The translations under genes and the position numbers were made by a program. Below, in pieces: positions 24,683-34,577 of a stretch of 64,000 bases of DNA (the stretch's first letter is position 1; every line of letters starts with the position of its first letter). Location: positions 372,001 to 436,000 of the forward strand of contig NZ_QUSW01000001.1 of NCBI RefSeq assembly GCF_003852895.1. The letters run 5' to 3'. The notes below the pieces were generated by a model. That model was not told the origin of the DNA. It did no database searches and worked only from the letters and a program-made list of their open reading frames with translations. The DNA is from Rhizobacter terrae (GTDB taxonomy: Bacteria; Pseudomonadota; Gammaproteobacteria; Burkholderiales; Burkholderiaceae_C).

Positions 24683-26536
24683 TCATTGGTACATCGCTTC
24701 GATGCGGTCCGCGTACTTGCGCTCCACGAGCTTGCGCTTGAGCTTCATCGTGGGCGTGAGTTCCTCGTCTTCCGCCGTGAGCTGGGTCTCCAGCAGGAAG
24801 AACTTCTTGATCTGCTCCACTCGGGCGAACTTCTTGTTGACCCGCTCGATCTCCTGCCAGATGAGCTCCTGCACCTCGGGCGCACGCGTGAGGCTCGCAT
24901 AGTTGGAGAACGGAATGTCGTGGTCCTGAGCGAATTTCTCGACGTTCTCCTGGTCCACCATGACGATGGCCGTGAGGTAGGCGCGCCGGTCGCCCACTAC
25001 CACCGCGTCGGTGATGTAGGGCGAGAACTTGAGGTCGTTCTCCAGCTCGCTGGGCGTGACGTTCTTGCCGCCTGCGGTGATGATGATGTCCTTCATGCGG
25101 TCGGTGATCTTGAAGAAGCCGTCGCCGTCCACCAGGCCCACGTCGCCGGTGCGCAACCAGCCGTCGGCGAAGGTCTCCGCCGTCTTGTCAGGCAGGTTCA
25201 GGTAGCCCATGAAGACGTTGCCACCGCGCACGAGGATCTCGCCCGTGCTGTCGTCCACCCGCACTTCGGTGAAGGGGCAGGGTTGGCCGATCATGCCGGG
25301 CTTGATGCGGCCCAGGGGCGTGTAGGTCGATGCGCCGCACGTCTCGGTCATGCCCCACACCTCGAGCATGGGCAGGCCCAGCGCGAGATACCACTTCACC
25401 AGGTCGGGCGAGATGGGCGCGGCGCCGGTGAACAGCAGCCGGGCGCGGTGGATGCCGATGACCTTGCGCACGTTGTCCAGCGCCAGCATGCGCGCGATGC
25501 GGAACTTCAGCTTGAGGGACAACGGCACCGGCTGACCCGCCAGCACGAGATCGGCGATGCGCATGCCCACGCCGATGCCCCAGTCGTAGACCTTGCGCTG
25601 CAAGGCCGTGGCATCGCGCAATGCAATCGTCACGCCGGAATAGAACTTCTCCCACACCCGCGGCACCGCAGTGATGACCGTCGGCGCGATCTCGCGGATG
25701 TTCTCCGGCACCGTCTCCGGGTTCTCGACGAAGTTGAGCTTGGACCCGCTGTACACGCCGAAGTATTCGCCGCCGATGCGCTCGGCAATGTGGCACAGCG
25801 GAAGGAAGCACATGCGCTCGTCGCGCTCGTCCTGCGGGGAGATGGCAAGGTAGCCGCGCACGGTGTGCACGATGCCCCGGTGGCTGTGCATTGCGCCCTT
25901 GGGCTTGCCGGTGGTGCCGGAGGTGTAGACGAGGATGGCGAGGTCTTCGGGCTTGCAGGCGGCGACACGCTCCTCGAGCTCACTGGGATGCAAGGCCATG
26001 TGGGCCCGGCCGGCTTCGCGCAGCCGGTCCAGGCTCATCACCTGCGGGTCGTTCAGCTCGCGCAGCCCTTCCATGTCGAAGACCACGATCTTGCGCAGGC
26101 GCCGCAGCTGCGTGCGCACCTCCAGCGCCTTGTCCAGCTGTTCGTCGTCTTCCACGAACAACACCGCGGTGCGGGAGTCGTCGCACAGGTAGTGCACCTG
26201 GTTGGAAGCATCGGTCGGGTAGATGCCGTTGGAGACGCCGCCCACGCTCAGCACCGCCAGGTCGGCCAGCACCCATTCGATGACGGTGTGCGACAGGATG
26301 GAGGCGCACTCGCCCGGCTCGAAGCCCAGGGCGAGCAGGCCATGGGCGATCTCCTTCACCGCGCGGGCGGTCTGGTTCCAGGTCCAGCTGCGCCACAGGC
26401 CCAGCTTCTTCTGCCGCATGAAGACGAGGTCGCCGCGCTGGGCCGCCGCATTCCAGAACATCGCAGGCACGGTCTCGCCTTCCACGACGATGCCGGTCGC
26501 GGCGACGGGTTGGCGCAGGTCCCACAGGTTGCTCAT
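24683..26536 (-). CDS. AMP-dependent long-chain acyl-CoA synthetase
   Basis: This 617-residue adenylate-forming enzyme activates a carboxylic acid with ATP and CoA. Motifs present are AILVYTSGTTGKPKGAMHSH (P-loop-like), GMTETCGASTYTPLG, GWLRTGDVGLVDGDGFFKITDR and a C-terminal Lys region (PTMKLKRKLVERKY). The layout resembles long-chain ACSLs rather than short-chain Acs. Its ATG overlaps the LivF-like stop (ATGA), and 14 bases separate it from the binding-protein gene. Sitting inside a liv-type operon, it probably activates the imported substrate. Confidence 0.92.
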   Translation of the reverse strand: MSNLWDLRQPVAATGIVVEGETVPAMFWNAAAQRGDLVFMRQKKLGLWRSWTWNQTARAVKEIAHGLLALGFEPGECASILSHTVIEWVLADLAVLSVGGVSNGIYPTDASNQVHYLCDDSRTAVLFVEDDEQLDKALEVRTQLRRLRKIVVFDMEGLRELNDPQVMSLDRLREAGRAHMALHPSELEERVAACKPEDLAILVYTSGTTGKPKGAMHSHRGIVHTVRGYLAISPQDERDERMCFLPLCHIAERIGGEYFGVYSGSKLNFVENPETVPENIREIAPTVITAVPRVWEKFYSGVTIALRDATALQRKVYDWGIGVGMRIADLVLAGQPVPLSLKLKFRIARMLALDNVRKVIGIHRARLLFTGAAPISPDLVKWYLALGLPMLEVWGMTETCGASTYTPLGRIKPGMIGQPCPFTEVRVDDSTGEILVRGGNVFMGYLNLPDKTAETFADGWLRTGDVGLVDGDGFFKITDRMKDIIITAGGKNVTPSELENDLKFSPYITDAVVVGDRRAYLTAIVMVDQENVEKFAQDHDIPFSNYASLTRAPEVQELIWQEIERVNKKFARVEQIKKFFLLETQLTAEDEELTPTMKLKRKLVERKYADRIEAMYQ

Positions 26537-27303
26537 CGCCAGGTCTTCTTCTTTTTCCAGCGGCGTTCGCTGCGCATGCCGGCTTCCTTCATGCCGAGGT
26601 AGAACTCCTTGATGTCGTCCTTCTCGCGCAGCTTGTCGCAGGCGTCTTCCATCACGATGCGGCCGTTCTCCAGCACGTAGCCGTAGTCGGCGGCGTTCAG
26701 CGCCATGTTGGCGTTCTGCTCGACCAGCAAGATGGTGGTGCCGCGCTCGCGGTTGATGCGCACCACGATCTCGAAGATCTCCTTGGTAAGCTTGGGACTC
26801 AGGCCCAGGCTGGGCTCGTCCAGCAGCATCAGCTCGGGCGCGGCCATCAGCGCGCGGGAGATCGCCAGCATCTGCTGCTGGCCGCCGGAGAGCAGCCCCG
26901 CCTCCTGCGCTGCACGTTCGCGAAGGATCGGGAAGTAGCCGAACACCGTCTCCATGTCGCGCGCCACGCCGTCCTTGTCGTGCCGGGTGTAGGCACCCAT
27001 GAGAAGGTTGTCGTGCACCGACAGCAGCGGGAACACCTCGCGGCCTTCAGGCACGTGGGTGAGGCCCATCTGCACGATCGCCGCCGGGTCCTTCGCGGTG
27101 ATGTTTGTGCCCTTGAACTCCACGCTGCCCTTGAGCGGGTCGATGATGCCGGAAATGGTCTTGAGGATGGTGGTCTTGCCCGCGCCGTTGGAGCCGAGCA
27201 CCGTGGCGATCTCACCTTGGCGCACCTTCAGGCTCACGCCGCGGATGGCGCGGATGGGGCCGTAGGAACTCTCGACATTGAGGAGCTGCAGCATGTCGGT
27301 CAT
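26533..27303 (-). CDS. ABC transporter ATPase, LivF-like
   Basis: This 256-residue ATPase of a branched-chain-type transporter has Walker A GSNGAGKTT, signature LLSGGQQQML, Walker B LMLLDEPSLGLSP and the H-loop replaced by VEQNANMAL (Gln in the position typical of LivF). The C-terminal end is unusually basic (RSERRWKKKKTWR). It overlaps both neighbours by 4 bases (ATGA), so it is cotranslated with LivG and the ligase. It pairs with the LivG-like ATPase to drive the LivH/LivM permease. Confidence 0.93.
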   Translation of the reverse strand: MTDMLQLLNVESSYGPIRAIRGVSLKVRQGEIATVLGSNGAGKTTILKTISGIIDPLKGSVEFKGTNITAKDPAAIVQMGLTHVPEGREVFPLLSVHDNLLMGAYTRHDKDGVARDMETVFGYFPILRERAAQEAGLLSGGQQQMLAISRALMAAPELMLLDEPSLGLSPKLTKEIFEIVVRINRERGTTILLVEQNANMALNAADYGYVLENGRIVMEDACDKLREKDDIKEFYLGMKEAGMRSERRWKKKKTWR

Positions 27304-28106
27304 GCAGCTCTCCGCAAGCTGGACACCTCATCCACCGAACCAAGGTAAGCCTCGATCACGCCCGGATGCGCCTGCACTTCCGCCGGTGTCCCCAGCGCCA
27401 GCATCTCGCCCTGGTTCATCGCCAGCACGCGGTCCGACACCTTGGACACGAGGCCCATGTCGTGCTCCACCATCAGCACCGTGACGCCCAGCTCGTGCTG
27501 GATGTCGCGGATCCAGAACACCATGTCGTCGGTCTCCTCGGTGTTGAGTCCCGACGAGGGTTCATCCAGCAGCAGCAGCTTGGGCTCGGTGCACAGCGCA
27601 CGCGCCAGCTCCACCACCTTGCGCACGCCGTAGGGCAGCCCGGCCACCAGGGATTCACGGTGGTGCTGCAGGTCCAGCAGGTCGATCACCTGCTCCACCT
27701 TCTCACGCGCGGCCAGCTCGGCGCGGCGCGTCTTCGCGGTGAAGAAGAGGTCGCTCCACAAACCCGTCTGGCGATGCGTGTGCCGCCCGATCAGCAGGTT
27801 CTGCAGCACCGTGGCGTGCTCGAACAGCTCGATGTTCTGGAAGGTGCGCGCGATGCCCAGCTTCGCCACCTCGTGCGGCGCCACCTGCGAGAACTGGCGC
27901 CCCTCGAACTCGATCTCGCCGGTGCTGGGCACGTAGATGCGGCTGATGAGGTTGAACACCGTGGTCTTGCCCGCACCGTTGGGGCCGATGAGCGTGAAGA
28001 CCTCGCCGCGCCGCACGTCGAAGCTCACCTGGTTGACAGCCAGCACGCCGCCGAAGCGCACGCTGATCTCGCGCGCGGACAGCAGGACGTCGGGCTCGGC
28101 GCTCAT
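27300..28106 (-). CDS. ABC transporter ATPase, LivG-like
   Basis: The start ATG 28106 (MSAEPDVLLSAREISVRFGG) overlaps the LivM stop by ATGA and gives 268 residues. Motifs are GPNGAGKTT (Walker A), the LivG-type insert ELFEHATVLQNLLIGRHTH, signature region LPYGVRKVVELARAL (degenerate LSGGQ, normal for LivG), LLLLDEPSSGLN and VEHDMGLV. The C-terminal helix follows. It is the third gene of the operon, after the two permease genes. Confidence 0.93.
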   Translation of the reverse strand: MSAEPDVLLSAREISVRFGGVLAVNQVSFDVRRGEVFTLIGPNGAGKTTVFNLISRIYVPSTGEIEFEGRQFSQVAPHEVAKLGIARTFQNIELFEHATVLQNLLIGRHTHRQTGLWSDLFFTAKTRRAELAAREKVEQVIDLLDLQHHRESLVAGLPYGVRKVVELARALCTEPKLLLLDEPSSGLNTEETDDMVFWIRDIQHELGVTVLMVEHDMGLVSKVSDRVLAMNQGEMLALGTPAEVQAHPGVIEAYLGSVDEVSSLRRAA

Positions 28107-29179
28107 CTCAGGCGTTCCGATTTCTGGAAGCTCTTCTGCCGCTTGAAGGTGCCGGCGCGATAGAACGGGAAGGTCTGCAAATAGGTGCGCACCTTGAGCC
28201 AGCGACCGTACAAGCCCAGTGGCTCGAACAGGACGAAGGCGATCAGCACCGCGCCGTAGACCAGGCCTTGCAGGCCGGGCGCCTGGCCGATGGCGGGCGG
28301 CAGGACGTCCTTCACCGCGGCGATGAGCTGGGGCATGCTGATGAGGAAGATCGCACCGAGGAAGGCGCCGTGCACCGAGCCGAGGCCGCCGATCACCACC
28401 ATCAGCAGGAGGTCGATGGACTGCAGGATGCTGAACTGGTCGGGCGAGATGAACTTCAGCTCGTGCGCATACAGCGCGCCGCCGATGCCCGCCAGCGCCG
28501 CGGAGATGGCGAAGGACAGGGTCTTGTAGCGCGCGAGGTGGATGCCCATGCTCTGCGCCGACACCTCGGAGTCGCGGATGGCGACGAAGGCCCGGCCGGT
28601 GGGCGAGCGCAGCAGGTTGAGGATGAGCAGCGTCGCCGCGATGGCGATGAGCATGCACAGGAAGTAGAAGCCTTCGCCGGAGTCCACCTTCCAGCCGAAG
28701 ATGTCCGGCGACGTGAGGTGCTTGCCGGAGTTGCCGCCCGTCACGCCTTCCCATCGCGCGAAGATCTCTTCGACGATGAAACCGAAGGACAGCGTCGCCA
28801 TGCCGAGGTAGATGCCCTTCACGCGCAGGGCCGGCAGCCCCACCACCATGCCCACGGCGGCAGACAGCGCACCGGCCAGGGCCAGCGCCAGCGGGAATGG
28901 CCAGCCTGCGCCGGTCAGCACCGCCTGCGTGTACGCACCGACGCCCAGGAAGGCCGCATGCCCCAGCGAAAACAGGCCGGTGAAGCCCGCCAGCAGCATC
29001 AGCCCCAGGCCGACGATGGCGTAGATGAAGATCAGCCGCAGCTGCGCCAGCAGGTATTCGCTCACCACCCATGGCGCGAGCAGCAATGCCACGACCAGCA
29101 GCGAATACCAGAACACATGGCCGCCGTGCTTGGCCAGGCGGATGTCCTGCTCGTAGTCGGTCTTGAAGATGAAGCGCAT
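28103..29179 (-). CDS. ABC transporter permease, LivM-like
   Basis: This 358-residue inner-membrane permease has about 9-10 predicted spans. The LivM signature GLFSLGHAAFLGVGAYTQAVL lies near residue 70, with the coupling-loop region SPTGRAFVAIRDSEVSAQSMG at about 190-210. The tail after residue 320 is basic and Phe-rich (TYLQTFPFYRAGTFKRQKSF). It starts 4 bases after the LivH-like stop, forming the heterodimeric membrane pore with LivH. Confidence 0.93.
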   Translation of the reverse strand: MRFIFKTDYEQDIRLAKHGGHVFWYSLLVVALLLAPWVVSEYLLAQLRLIFIYAIVGLGLMLLAGFTGLFSLGHAAFLGVGAYTQAVLTGAGWPFPLALALAGALSAAVGMVVGLPALRVKGIYLGMATLSFGFIVEEIFARWEGVTGGNSGKHLTSPDIFGWKVDSGEGFYFLCMLIAIAATLLILNLLRSPTGRAFVAIRDSEVSAQSMGIHLARYKTLSFAISAALAGIGGALYAHELKFISPDQFSILQSIDLLLMVVIGGLGSVHGAFLGAIFLISMPQLIAAVKDVLPPAIGQAPGLQGLVYGAVLIAFVLFEPLGLYGRWLKVRTYLQTFPFYRAGTFKRQKSFQKSERLR

Positions 29180-29183
29180 CGCG

Positions 29184-30059
29184 TCAGACTTTCTTGCGCA
29201 GGCGCTCGCCGAAGAGGCCGTTGGGTTTCACGACAAGCATGATCAACACCACGATGTATGCGGCGGTGTCCTTGAATCCATCAGGCAGATAGAAGCCCGA
29301 CAGAGACTCCACCACGCCGATCAGCAAGCCACCAACAATCGCCCCCGGCAAGCTCCCGAAGCCTCCCACCACCGCCGCCGGAAACGCCTTCAACCCGATG
29401 AACCCCATGTTCGCGTGCACGAAGGTGATGGGCGCCAGCAGCAGCCCCGCCAGCGCCGCCACGCCTGCGGCCAGGCCCCACACCAGCCCGTTGAGCCGCT
29501 TCACCGGAATGCCCATGTAGTAGGCGGCCAACTGGTTCTGCGACGACGCCTGCATGGCAATGCCCAGCTTGCTGTACTTGAACATCACGAACAGCAGCGC
29601 GCACAGCACCGCGGTGCTGGCGATGATGACGATCTGCTCCACGTTGAGCACCAGCGCGCCCAGGTTCACCGCCTGGTCCTTGTAGGGCACGGCCAGGGTG
29701 TGGGTGTCGGTGCCGACGTTGGGCACCATGGTGATGAGCCCACGCGCCACGTAGCCCAGGCCGATGGTGAGCATCACGATGGAAAACGCAGGCTGCCCGA
29801 GGATGGGGCGGATTACCACGCGCTCGGCCAGGACGCCCAGCAGCGCCATCGCCGCGACCGCCAGCGGCGCCGCGGCCCAGAACGGCAGCCCCAGAAAGCT
29901 CATGCCCGTCAAGCCGGCAAATGCGCCGAGCATCATCAGCTCGCCTTGCGCGAAACTCACCGTCTCGGTGGCCTTGTAGATCAGCACGAACCCCAGTGCG
30001 ATCAGGCCATAGATACACCCTTGGGAGGCCCCGCTGAGGATGAGTTGGAGAAACTGCAA
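29184..30059 (-). CDS. ABC transporter permease, LivH-like (TTG start)
   Basis: The start is TTG 30059 (LQFLQLILSGASQGCIYGLI), the family's usual N terminus, with AAAGGAG 5 bases upstream; no ATG fits. The product has 291 residues and about eight spans. LivH features are VLIYKATETVSFAQGELMMLG near residue 30, the coupling loop KLGIAMQASSQNQLAAYYMGI, and AFPAAVVGGFGSLPGAIVGG. It is the first gene of the liv-type operon and is divergent from the AtuA-like gene with 87 bases between starts. Confidence 0.92.
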   Translation of the reverse strand: MQFLQLILSGASQGCIYGLIALGFVLIYKATETVSFAQGELMMLGAFAGLTGMSFLGLPFWAAAPLAVAAMALLGVLAERVVIRPILGQPAFSIVMLTIGLGYVARGLITMVPNVGTDTHTLAVPYKDQAVNLGALVLNVEQIVIIASTAVLCALLFVMFKYSKLGIAMQASSQNQLAAYYMGIPVKRLNGLVWGLAAGVAALAGLLLAPITFVHANMGFIGLKAFPAAVVGGFGSLPGAIVGGLLIGVVESLSGFYLPDGFKDTAAYIVVLIMLVVKPNGLFGERLRKKV

Positions 30060-30146
30060 ATCGGCTCCTTTGGTGCCTCCTTCGCGCCGGCAAATTCTGA
30101 CTTGGCAGGTCGTGGATTTCGCTAGTGGTTGTTCCGGAGACCGTGC

Positions 30147-31550
30147 ATGACCCGCACCGTGCGCATCGCCTCGGGCCTGGGCTTCTACGGCGACTCCTGG
30201 GACCCGGTGATGAGCGCCGTCGAGCGCGGGGGCATCCAGTACGTCGCCAGCGACCATCTGGCGGAACTGACGCTGGCCATCCTCGCGAAGGACCGCGAGA
30301 AGGACCCAACGCTCGGCTACGCCCGCGACGTCGTGCCCATGCTGCTCAGGCTGTGGCCGGCCATGCAGCAGCGCGGCGTGAAGTTCATCTGCAACGCCGG
30401 CGGGCTGAATCCTGCGGGTGCCGCGCAGGCCCTGGGTGTCGCCTTGGTGACAAAGGGGCTGAAGGCGCGCATTGCGGTGGTGACCGGCGACGACGTGCTG
30501 CCCGCCATGCAGGCCCCTGGGCAGCAGGCACGATTTGCACACCTCTTCGGCGGCCAGCCGCTGGATGACGCCACGCGCGAGCGGCTCGTCTTCGCCAACG
30601 CCTACCTCGGTGCGCGCCCCATCGTGAATGCCTTGCGGCAAGGTGCGGACATCGTCCTCACCGGCCGCGTGGCCGATGCGGCGCTGTTCCTCGCGCCGCT
30701 GGTGCACGAGTTCGGCTGGACGCTGGAGGACGCCCGCACGCCGCAGGAGCTGTCGCTGCTGGCGCAGGGTCTCACGGTGGGCCACCTGCTCGAATGTTCC
30801 GGCCAGGGCAGCGGCGGCAACTTCGGCAGCCTGGGGGCGTGGAAGGCGATTCCTGATCTCGCGAACATTGGCTACCCCATCGCCGAGGTGAGCGAGGACG
30901 GCACGGCCATCATCACCAAGGCACCCGGTACAGGCGGCCGGGTCAACTTCGACACCGTGCGCCAGCAGCTGCTGTACGAGGTGCACGACCCGCACGCCTA
31001 CCTCTCGCCCGACGTGGTGCTGGACATGAGCACGCTGCGCATGACCGACCTCGGCGAGGACCGCGTGAAGATCGAAGGCGCCAGCGGCCGGCCGCCGCCC
31101 GGGCAGCTCAAGGTCGTGGCCGGCTTCAAGGATGGCTTCAAGGCCGAGGTCACCTGGGGCTTCAGCTGGCCCGATGCCATGGCCAAGGCGGAAGCGGCCA
31201 TCGGCATGGCGAAGGCCCAGCTCGCGCAAAAGCGCGTGCCGCACGACGAACTCTTCATCGAGTTCCCGGGGCTGGACTCCGCCCACGGTCCGCTCGCCCC
31301 ACGGCCGGCGAACATCGACGACCTCAACGAGGTCTGGGTGCGCCTCGTGCTTCGAACCCAGCACAAGGCGGCTGCCGACGGCTTCGGCCGCCTCTTCCCC
31401 TGGATGGGGCTGAGCGGCCCGGCCTACACCTGCGGCTTCAGCGGCCTGCACAACACCGGCGAGCTGCTGGGCATCTGGCCCACCCGGCTGCCGCGCGCGG
31501 AAGTCGAGGCCAACGTGAAGATCGACATCGTGGAGGCCACCCCCACATGA
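30147..31550 (+). CDS. AtuA-like protein (acyclic terpene utilisation, DUF1446)
   Basis: This 467-residue cytoplasmic protein begins MTRTVRIASGLGFYGDSWDP, the conserved DUF1446/AtuA opening. Other family segments are FICNAGGLNPAGAAQAL, GADIVLTGRVADAALFLAP, ECSGQGSGGNF, YPIAEVSEDGTAIITKAPGTGG and YEVHDPHAYLSPDVVLDM. AtuA is part of citronellol/acyclic terpene degradation in Pseudomonas, but homologues occur in other acyl-CoA degradation contexts. The stop overlaps the next gene (ATGA). Divergence from a transporter operon with an acyl-CoA ligase suggests a shared substrate (inference). Confidence 0.88.
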   Translation: MTRTVRIASGLGFYGDSWDPVMSAVERGGIQYVASDHLAELTLAILAKDREKDPTLGYARDVVPMLLRLWPAMQQRGVKFICNAGGLNPAGAAQALGVALVTKGLKARIAVVTGDDVLPAMQAPGQQARFAHLFGGQPLDDATRERLVFANAYLGARPIVNALRQGADIVLTGRVADAALFLAPLVHEFGWTLEDARTPQELSLLAQGLTVGHLLECSGQGSGGNFGSLGAWKAIPDLANIGYPIAEVSEDGTAIITKAPGTGGRVNFDTVRQQLLYEVHDPHAYLSPDVVLDMSTLRMTDLGEDRVKIEGASGRPPPGQLKVVAGFKDGFKAEVTWGFSWPDAMAKAEAAIGMAKAQLAQKRVPHDELFIEFPGLDSAHGPLAPRPANIDDLNEVWVRLVLRTQHKAAADGFGRLFPWMGLSGPAYTCGFSGLHNTGELLGIWPTRLPRAEVEANVKIDIVEATPT

Positions 31551-31945
31551 GCAAGATGAAAACCATCCGACTGGCCGACATCGCCCACGCGCGCAGCGGG
31601 GACAAGGCCGATTGGGTGGACTTCGGCCTGTTCGCCTGGAATGCTGCGGGCTATGAGGTGCTGGCGCGTGAAGTCACCGCCGAGCGTGTACGCTCGCATT
31701 TCGAGGCCTGGCTGCCAGGGCAGGTGGATTGCTGGCTGCTGCCCAACATCCTGGCCGTCAAGCTGGTGCTGCGCGGCGCCCTGCAAGGCGGCGGCGCGCG
31801 CAACCTGCGCATGGACAACCTGGGCAAGGCCATGGCCGGCGCCCTGCTGCGGATGACGATCGAGCTGAGCGATGAGGAGTGGGAAATCTGCCAGGCGCAG
31901 CCACGTGTCGGTTGGTGGCCGAATGATCCCCTGGCTGCACAGTGA
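31547..31945 (+). CDS. AtuA-related small partner protein
   Basis: This 132-residue protein carries the small domain usually found with or fused to Atu[41 protein letters not shown] and [19 protein letters not shown]. It overlaps the AtuA gene (ATGA), so the two are probably subunits of one enzyme. Its last 23 bases overlap the start of aat. No signal or membrane segment is present. The reaction is not established. Confidence 0.85.
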   Translation: MSKMKTIRLADIAHARSGDKADWVDFGLFAWNAAGYEVLAREVTAERVRSHFEAWLPGQVDCWLLPNILAVKLVLRGALQGGGARNLRMDNLGKAMAGALLRMTIELSDEEWEICQAQPRVGWWPNDPLAAQ

Positions 31946-32696
31946 TGCCGAGCCCTTGCCCGATACGCGGCAGGCATTGCCGCGCGGCTCCGACGCGCCG
32001 GGCTTGCTGGCCGCCGGCGGCGAGCTCACGCCGCAGCGCCTGACCGAGGCCTATTCCCACGGCATCTTCCCCTGGTACAGCGAGGGCCAGCCCGTGCTGT
32101 GGTGGTCGCCCGACCCGCGCATGGTGCTGCTGGTCGACGAGTTCAAGTTCTCGCGCTCGCTGCGCAAGACGCTGGCGAAGTTCGTGCGCACCCCGGGCTG
32201 CGAAGTGCGCATCGACGCTGCCTTTCCCGAGGTCATCGGCGCCTGTGCCGGCACCCCGCGCGAAGGCCAGGACGGCACCTGGATCGTGCCGGCCATGGTC
32301 GAGGCCTACCGCCGCTGGCACCGCCTGGGCAGCGTGCACAGCTTCGAGACCTGGGTGGACGGCGAGCTGGCCGGCGGCCTGTACGGCGTCAGCCTGGGCC
32401 GGATGTTCTTCGGCGAATCCATGTTTGCGCACCGGACGGATGCATCAAAGATCGCACTGTGCGCCCTGATTTGTTTCTGCCGGCAACACGGCGTGCACAT
32501 GATCGACTGCCAGCAGCGCACCGGCCACCTGGCGTCGCTGGGGGGCCGCGAGCTGCCACGAGACGAGTTCGAGCGTCGACTCTCCCTCGCTCTCGGGGCT
32601 CCAGCCATTGCCGATTGGACCTATGATGGTTCGATGTGGCGCCACCTGCTGAAGTCAGACGCAGGCAGCGGCGCGCAGAAGGATGGACCCGAGTGA
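31923..32696 (+). CDS. aat: Leucyl/phenylalanyl-tRNA--protein transferase
   Basis: This 257-residue enzyme adds Leu or Phe from aminoacyl-tRNA to proteins with N-terminal Lys or Arg, marking them for ClpAP. The start MIPWLHS at 31923 lies within the preceding gene. Family motifs are [67 protein letters not shown] (split across the active site) and [20 protein letters not shown]. Its stop overlaps the start of bpt (GTGA). Confidence 0.95.
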   Translation: MIPWLHSDAEPLPDTRQALPRGSDAPGLLAAGGELTPQRLTEAYSHGIFPWYSEGQPVLWWSPDPRMVLLVDEFKFSRSLRKTLAKFVRTPGCEVRIDAAFPEVIGACAGTPREGQDGTWIVPAMVEAYRRWHRLGSVHSFETWVDGELAGGLYGVSLGRMFFGESMFAHRTDASKIALCALICFCRQHGVHMIDCQQRTGHLASLGGRELPRDEFERRLSLALGAPAIADWTYDGSMWRHLLKSDAGSGAQKDGPE

Positions 32697-33430
32697 CCCA
32701 CCCGAAAGAGCTTCCGCTCGCATCACTGCAGTTCTACGCGACGGCGCCCTACCCGTGCAGCTACCTCGATGGCCGCATGGCGCGCTCGCAGGTGGCCACG
32801 CCCAGCCACCTCATCCACGCCGACGCCTACTCGGGCCTGGTCGCCAACGGCTTTCGCCGCAGCGGCATGTTCACCTACCGGCCCTACTGCGACGGCTGCC
32901 GCGCCTGCGTACCGCTGCGCATCCCCGTGAAGGATTTCCAGCCCACCCGCAGCCAGCGCCGCGCCTGGAAGGCCCATGCCGACCTGCAGGCCCGGGTGCT
33001 GCGGCTGTGCTTCGTGCCCGAGCACTACCAGCTCTACCTGCGCTACCAGGCCGGCCGCCACAGCGGCGGCGGCATGGACCACGACAGCATCGACCAGTAC
33101 ACCCAGTTCCTGCTGCAAAGCCGGGTGAATTCGCGGCTGGTGGAATTCCGCGAGCGCAAGCCCGACGGCACGGTCGGCGCGTTGAAGATGGTGTCCATCC
33201 TGGACATCCTCAACGACGGTCTGTCTGCCGTCTACACCTTCTACGAGCCCGAGGCCCGCACCAGCTACGGCACCTACAACGTGATGTGGCAGATCGAGCA
33301 GACCAAGCTGCTGAAGCTGCCGCACGTGTACCTGGGGTACTGGATCGCGGAGAGCGACAAGATGGCCTACAAGGCGCAGTTCAAGCCGAATGAGCAGCTC
33401 GTCGATGGGAAGTGGACGCGCAGCGAGTGA
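32693..33430 (+). CDS. bpt: Aspartate/glutamate leucyltransferase (Bpt, R-transferase family)
   Basis: The GTG start 32693 overlaps the aat stop and gives 245 residues. The N-terminal domain has the Cys-rich [18 protein letters not shown] and the C-terminal domain [20 protein letters not shown] and [20 protein letters not shown], both diagnostic of bacterial ATE1-like transferases. It transfers Leu to N-terminal Asp or Glu. Together with Aat it supplies the primary and secondary branches of the bacterial N-degron pathway, here in one overlapping pair. Confidence 0.95.
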   Translation: MTHPKELPLASLQFYATAPYPCSYLDGRMARSQVATPSHLIHADAYSGLVANGFRRSGMFTYRPYCDGCRACVPLRIPVKDFQPTRSQRRAWKAHADLQARVLRLCFVPEHYQLYLRYQAGRHSGGGMDHDSIDQYTQFLLQSRVNSRLVEFRERKPDGTVGALKMVSILDILNDGLSAVYTFYEPEARTSYGTYNVMWQIEQTKLLKLPHVYLGYWIAESDKMAYKAQFKPNEQLVDGKWTRSE

Positions 33431-33463
33431 GCTTGTCGAAAGCCCACTCTCGCCCGCCGCAGG

Positions 33464-34570
33464 TCATTCTTCCAAGGTCCTCGCCACCTCATCCGCAATC
33501 GCGAGGCAACTCGTCAATCCCGGCGACTCGATGCCCAGCAGATGGACCAAACCCGGCACGCCGTGAGCGCGTGGGCCCTGGATGATGAAGTCGGTGGTGC
33601 CATCAAGCTTGGGACGAACGCCGCTGTAGGCGGCCTGCAGCGCACCATCCGGCAATGCGGGCCAGTAGCTGCGGATGGCAGCGTAGAAGGCATCGCCTCG
33701 GGTCGCATCCACGCGGTAGTCGATGTCCTCGGGTCGATCGATGTCCAGCCATTGCACGTCAGGACCGAAGCGTGCCTGGCCGGCCAGGTCCAGCGTCAGA
33801 TGAACGCCCAGCCCGCCCGCCTCGGGCATGGGATAGATGAGCCGCGAGAACGGCGAGCGGCCGCTCAGAGAGAAGTAGTTGCCCTTGGCGAAGCGCGGCG
33901 TCGGCACGTGGCGTACATCGAGGCCGCGGGTCCTGGCCGCAAGCGATGGCGCCCACAGGCCGGCCGCATTGACGACGATGCGTGCCGACAGTTCGGTGGG
34001 CGACTCGCCGCCCACCCTCACCACCAGTTCACCGCCTGATGCATCGATGCCCAGCACCGGCGACATCACCGCCAGCACACCACCCGCCGCTTCGAGATCG
34101 CCTTGCAGGGCCAGCATGAGCCCATGGCTGTCCACGATGCCGGTGGAAGGAGAGAGCAAGGCAGCGTCGGCAGACAGCACGGGCTCCATCGCCCTCGCCT
34201 CTTCACCGCTGAGCCGCTGAAGGTCGTGCACGCCATTGGCTGCTGCCTGGCGCTCGATCTCGCCCAGCTTGCCAACCTGCGCCTCGCCCGACGCCACGAT
34301 GAGCTTGCCGCAGCGCCGATGCGCCACGCCATGCGACTCGCAGAAGGCGTAGAGCTGGTCGCGCCCGTTCACGCACAGCCGCGCCTTCAACGATCCGCTG
34401 GGGTAGTAGATGCCGGCATGGATCACCTCGCTGTTGCGCGAGCTGGTGCTGGTGCCGATGGCGTCGGCCTGCTCCAGCACGATGGTGTCCAGCCCGCGCT
34501 GCGCCAGCGCACGCCCGGTGGCCAGGCCGACCACGCCGGCGCCGATCACGAGGGCATCGACGCGGTCCAT
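33464..34570 (-). CDS. FAD-dependent oxidoreductase, L-2-hydroxyglutarate oxidase-like
   Basis: The start [20 protein letters not shown] at 34570 carries the GxGxxG dinucleotide motif and gives 368 residues of the DAO/GlpD fold. The substrate pocket segments [27 protein letters not shown] and [16 protein letters not shown] match LhgO-like enzymes, which oxidise L-2-hydroxyglutarate to 2-oxoglutarate at the membrane. A C-terminal [21 protein letters not shown] helix closes the FAD site. It lies 7 bases after the lytic transglycosylase gene stop, same strand; co-transcription is possible but no functional link is evident. Confidence 0.87.
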   Translation of the reverse strand: MDRVDALVIGAGVVGLATGRALAQRGLDTIVLEQADAIGTSTSSRNSEVIHAGIYYPSGSLKARLCVNGRDQLYAFCESHGVAHRRCGKLIVASGEAQVGKLGEIERQAAANGVHDLQRLSGEEARAMEPVLSADAALLSPSTGIVDSHGLMLALQGDLEAAGGVLAVMSPVLGIDASGGELVVRVGGESPTELSARIVVNAAGLWAPSLAARTRGLDVRHVPTPRFAKGNYFSLSGRSPFSRLIYPMPEAGGLGVHLTLDLAGQARFGPDVQWLDIDRPEDIDYRVDATRGDAFYAAIRSYWPALPDGALQAAYSGVRPKLDGTTDFIIQGPRAHGVPGLVHLLGIESPGLTSCLAIADEVARTLEE

Positions 34571-34577
34571 GCAGCCG

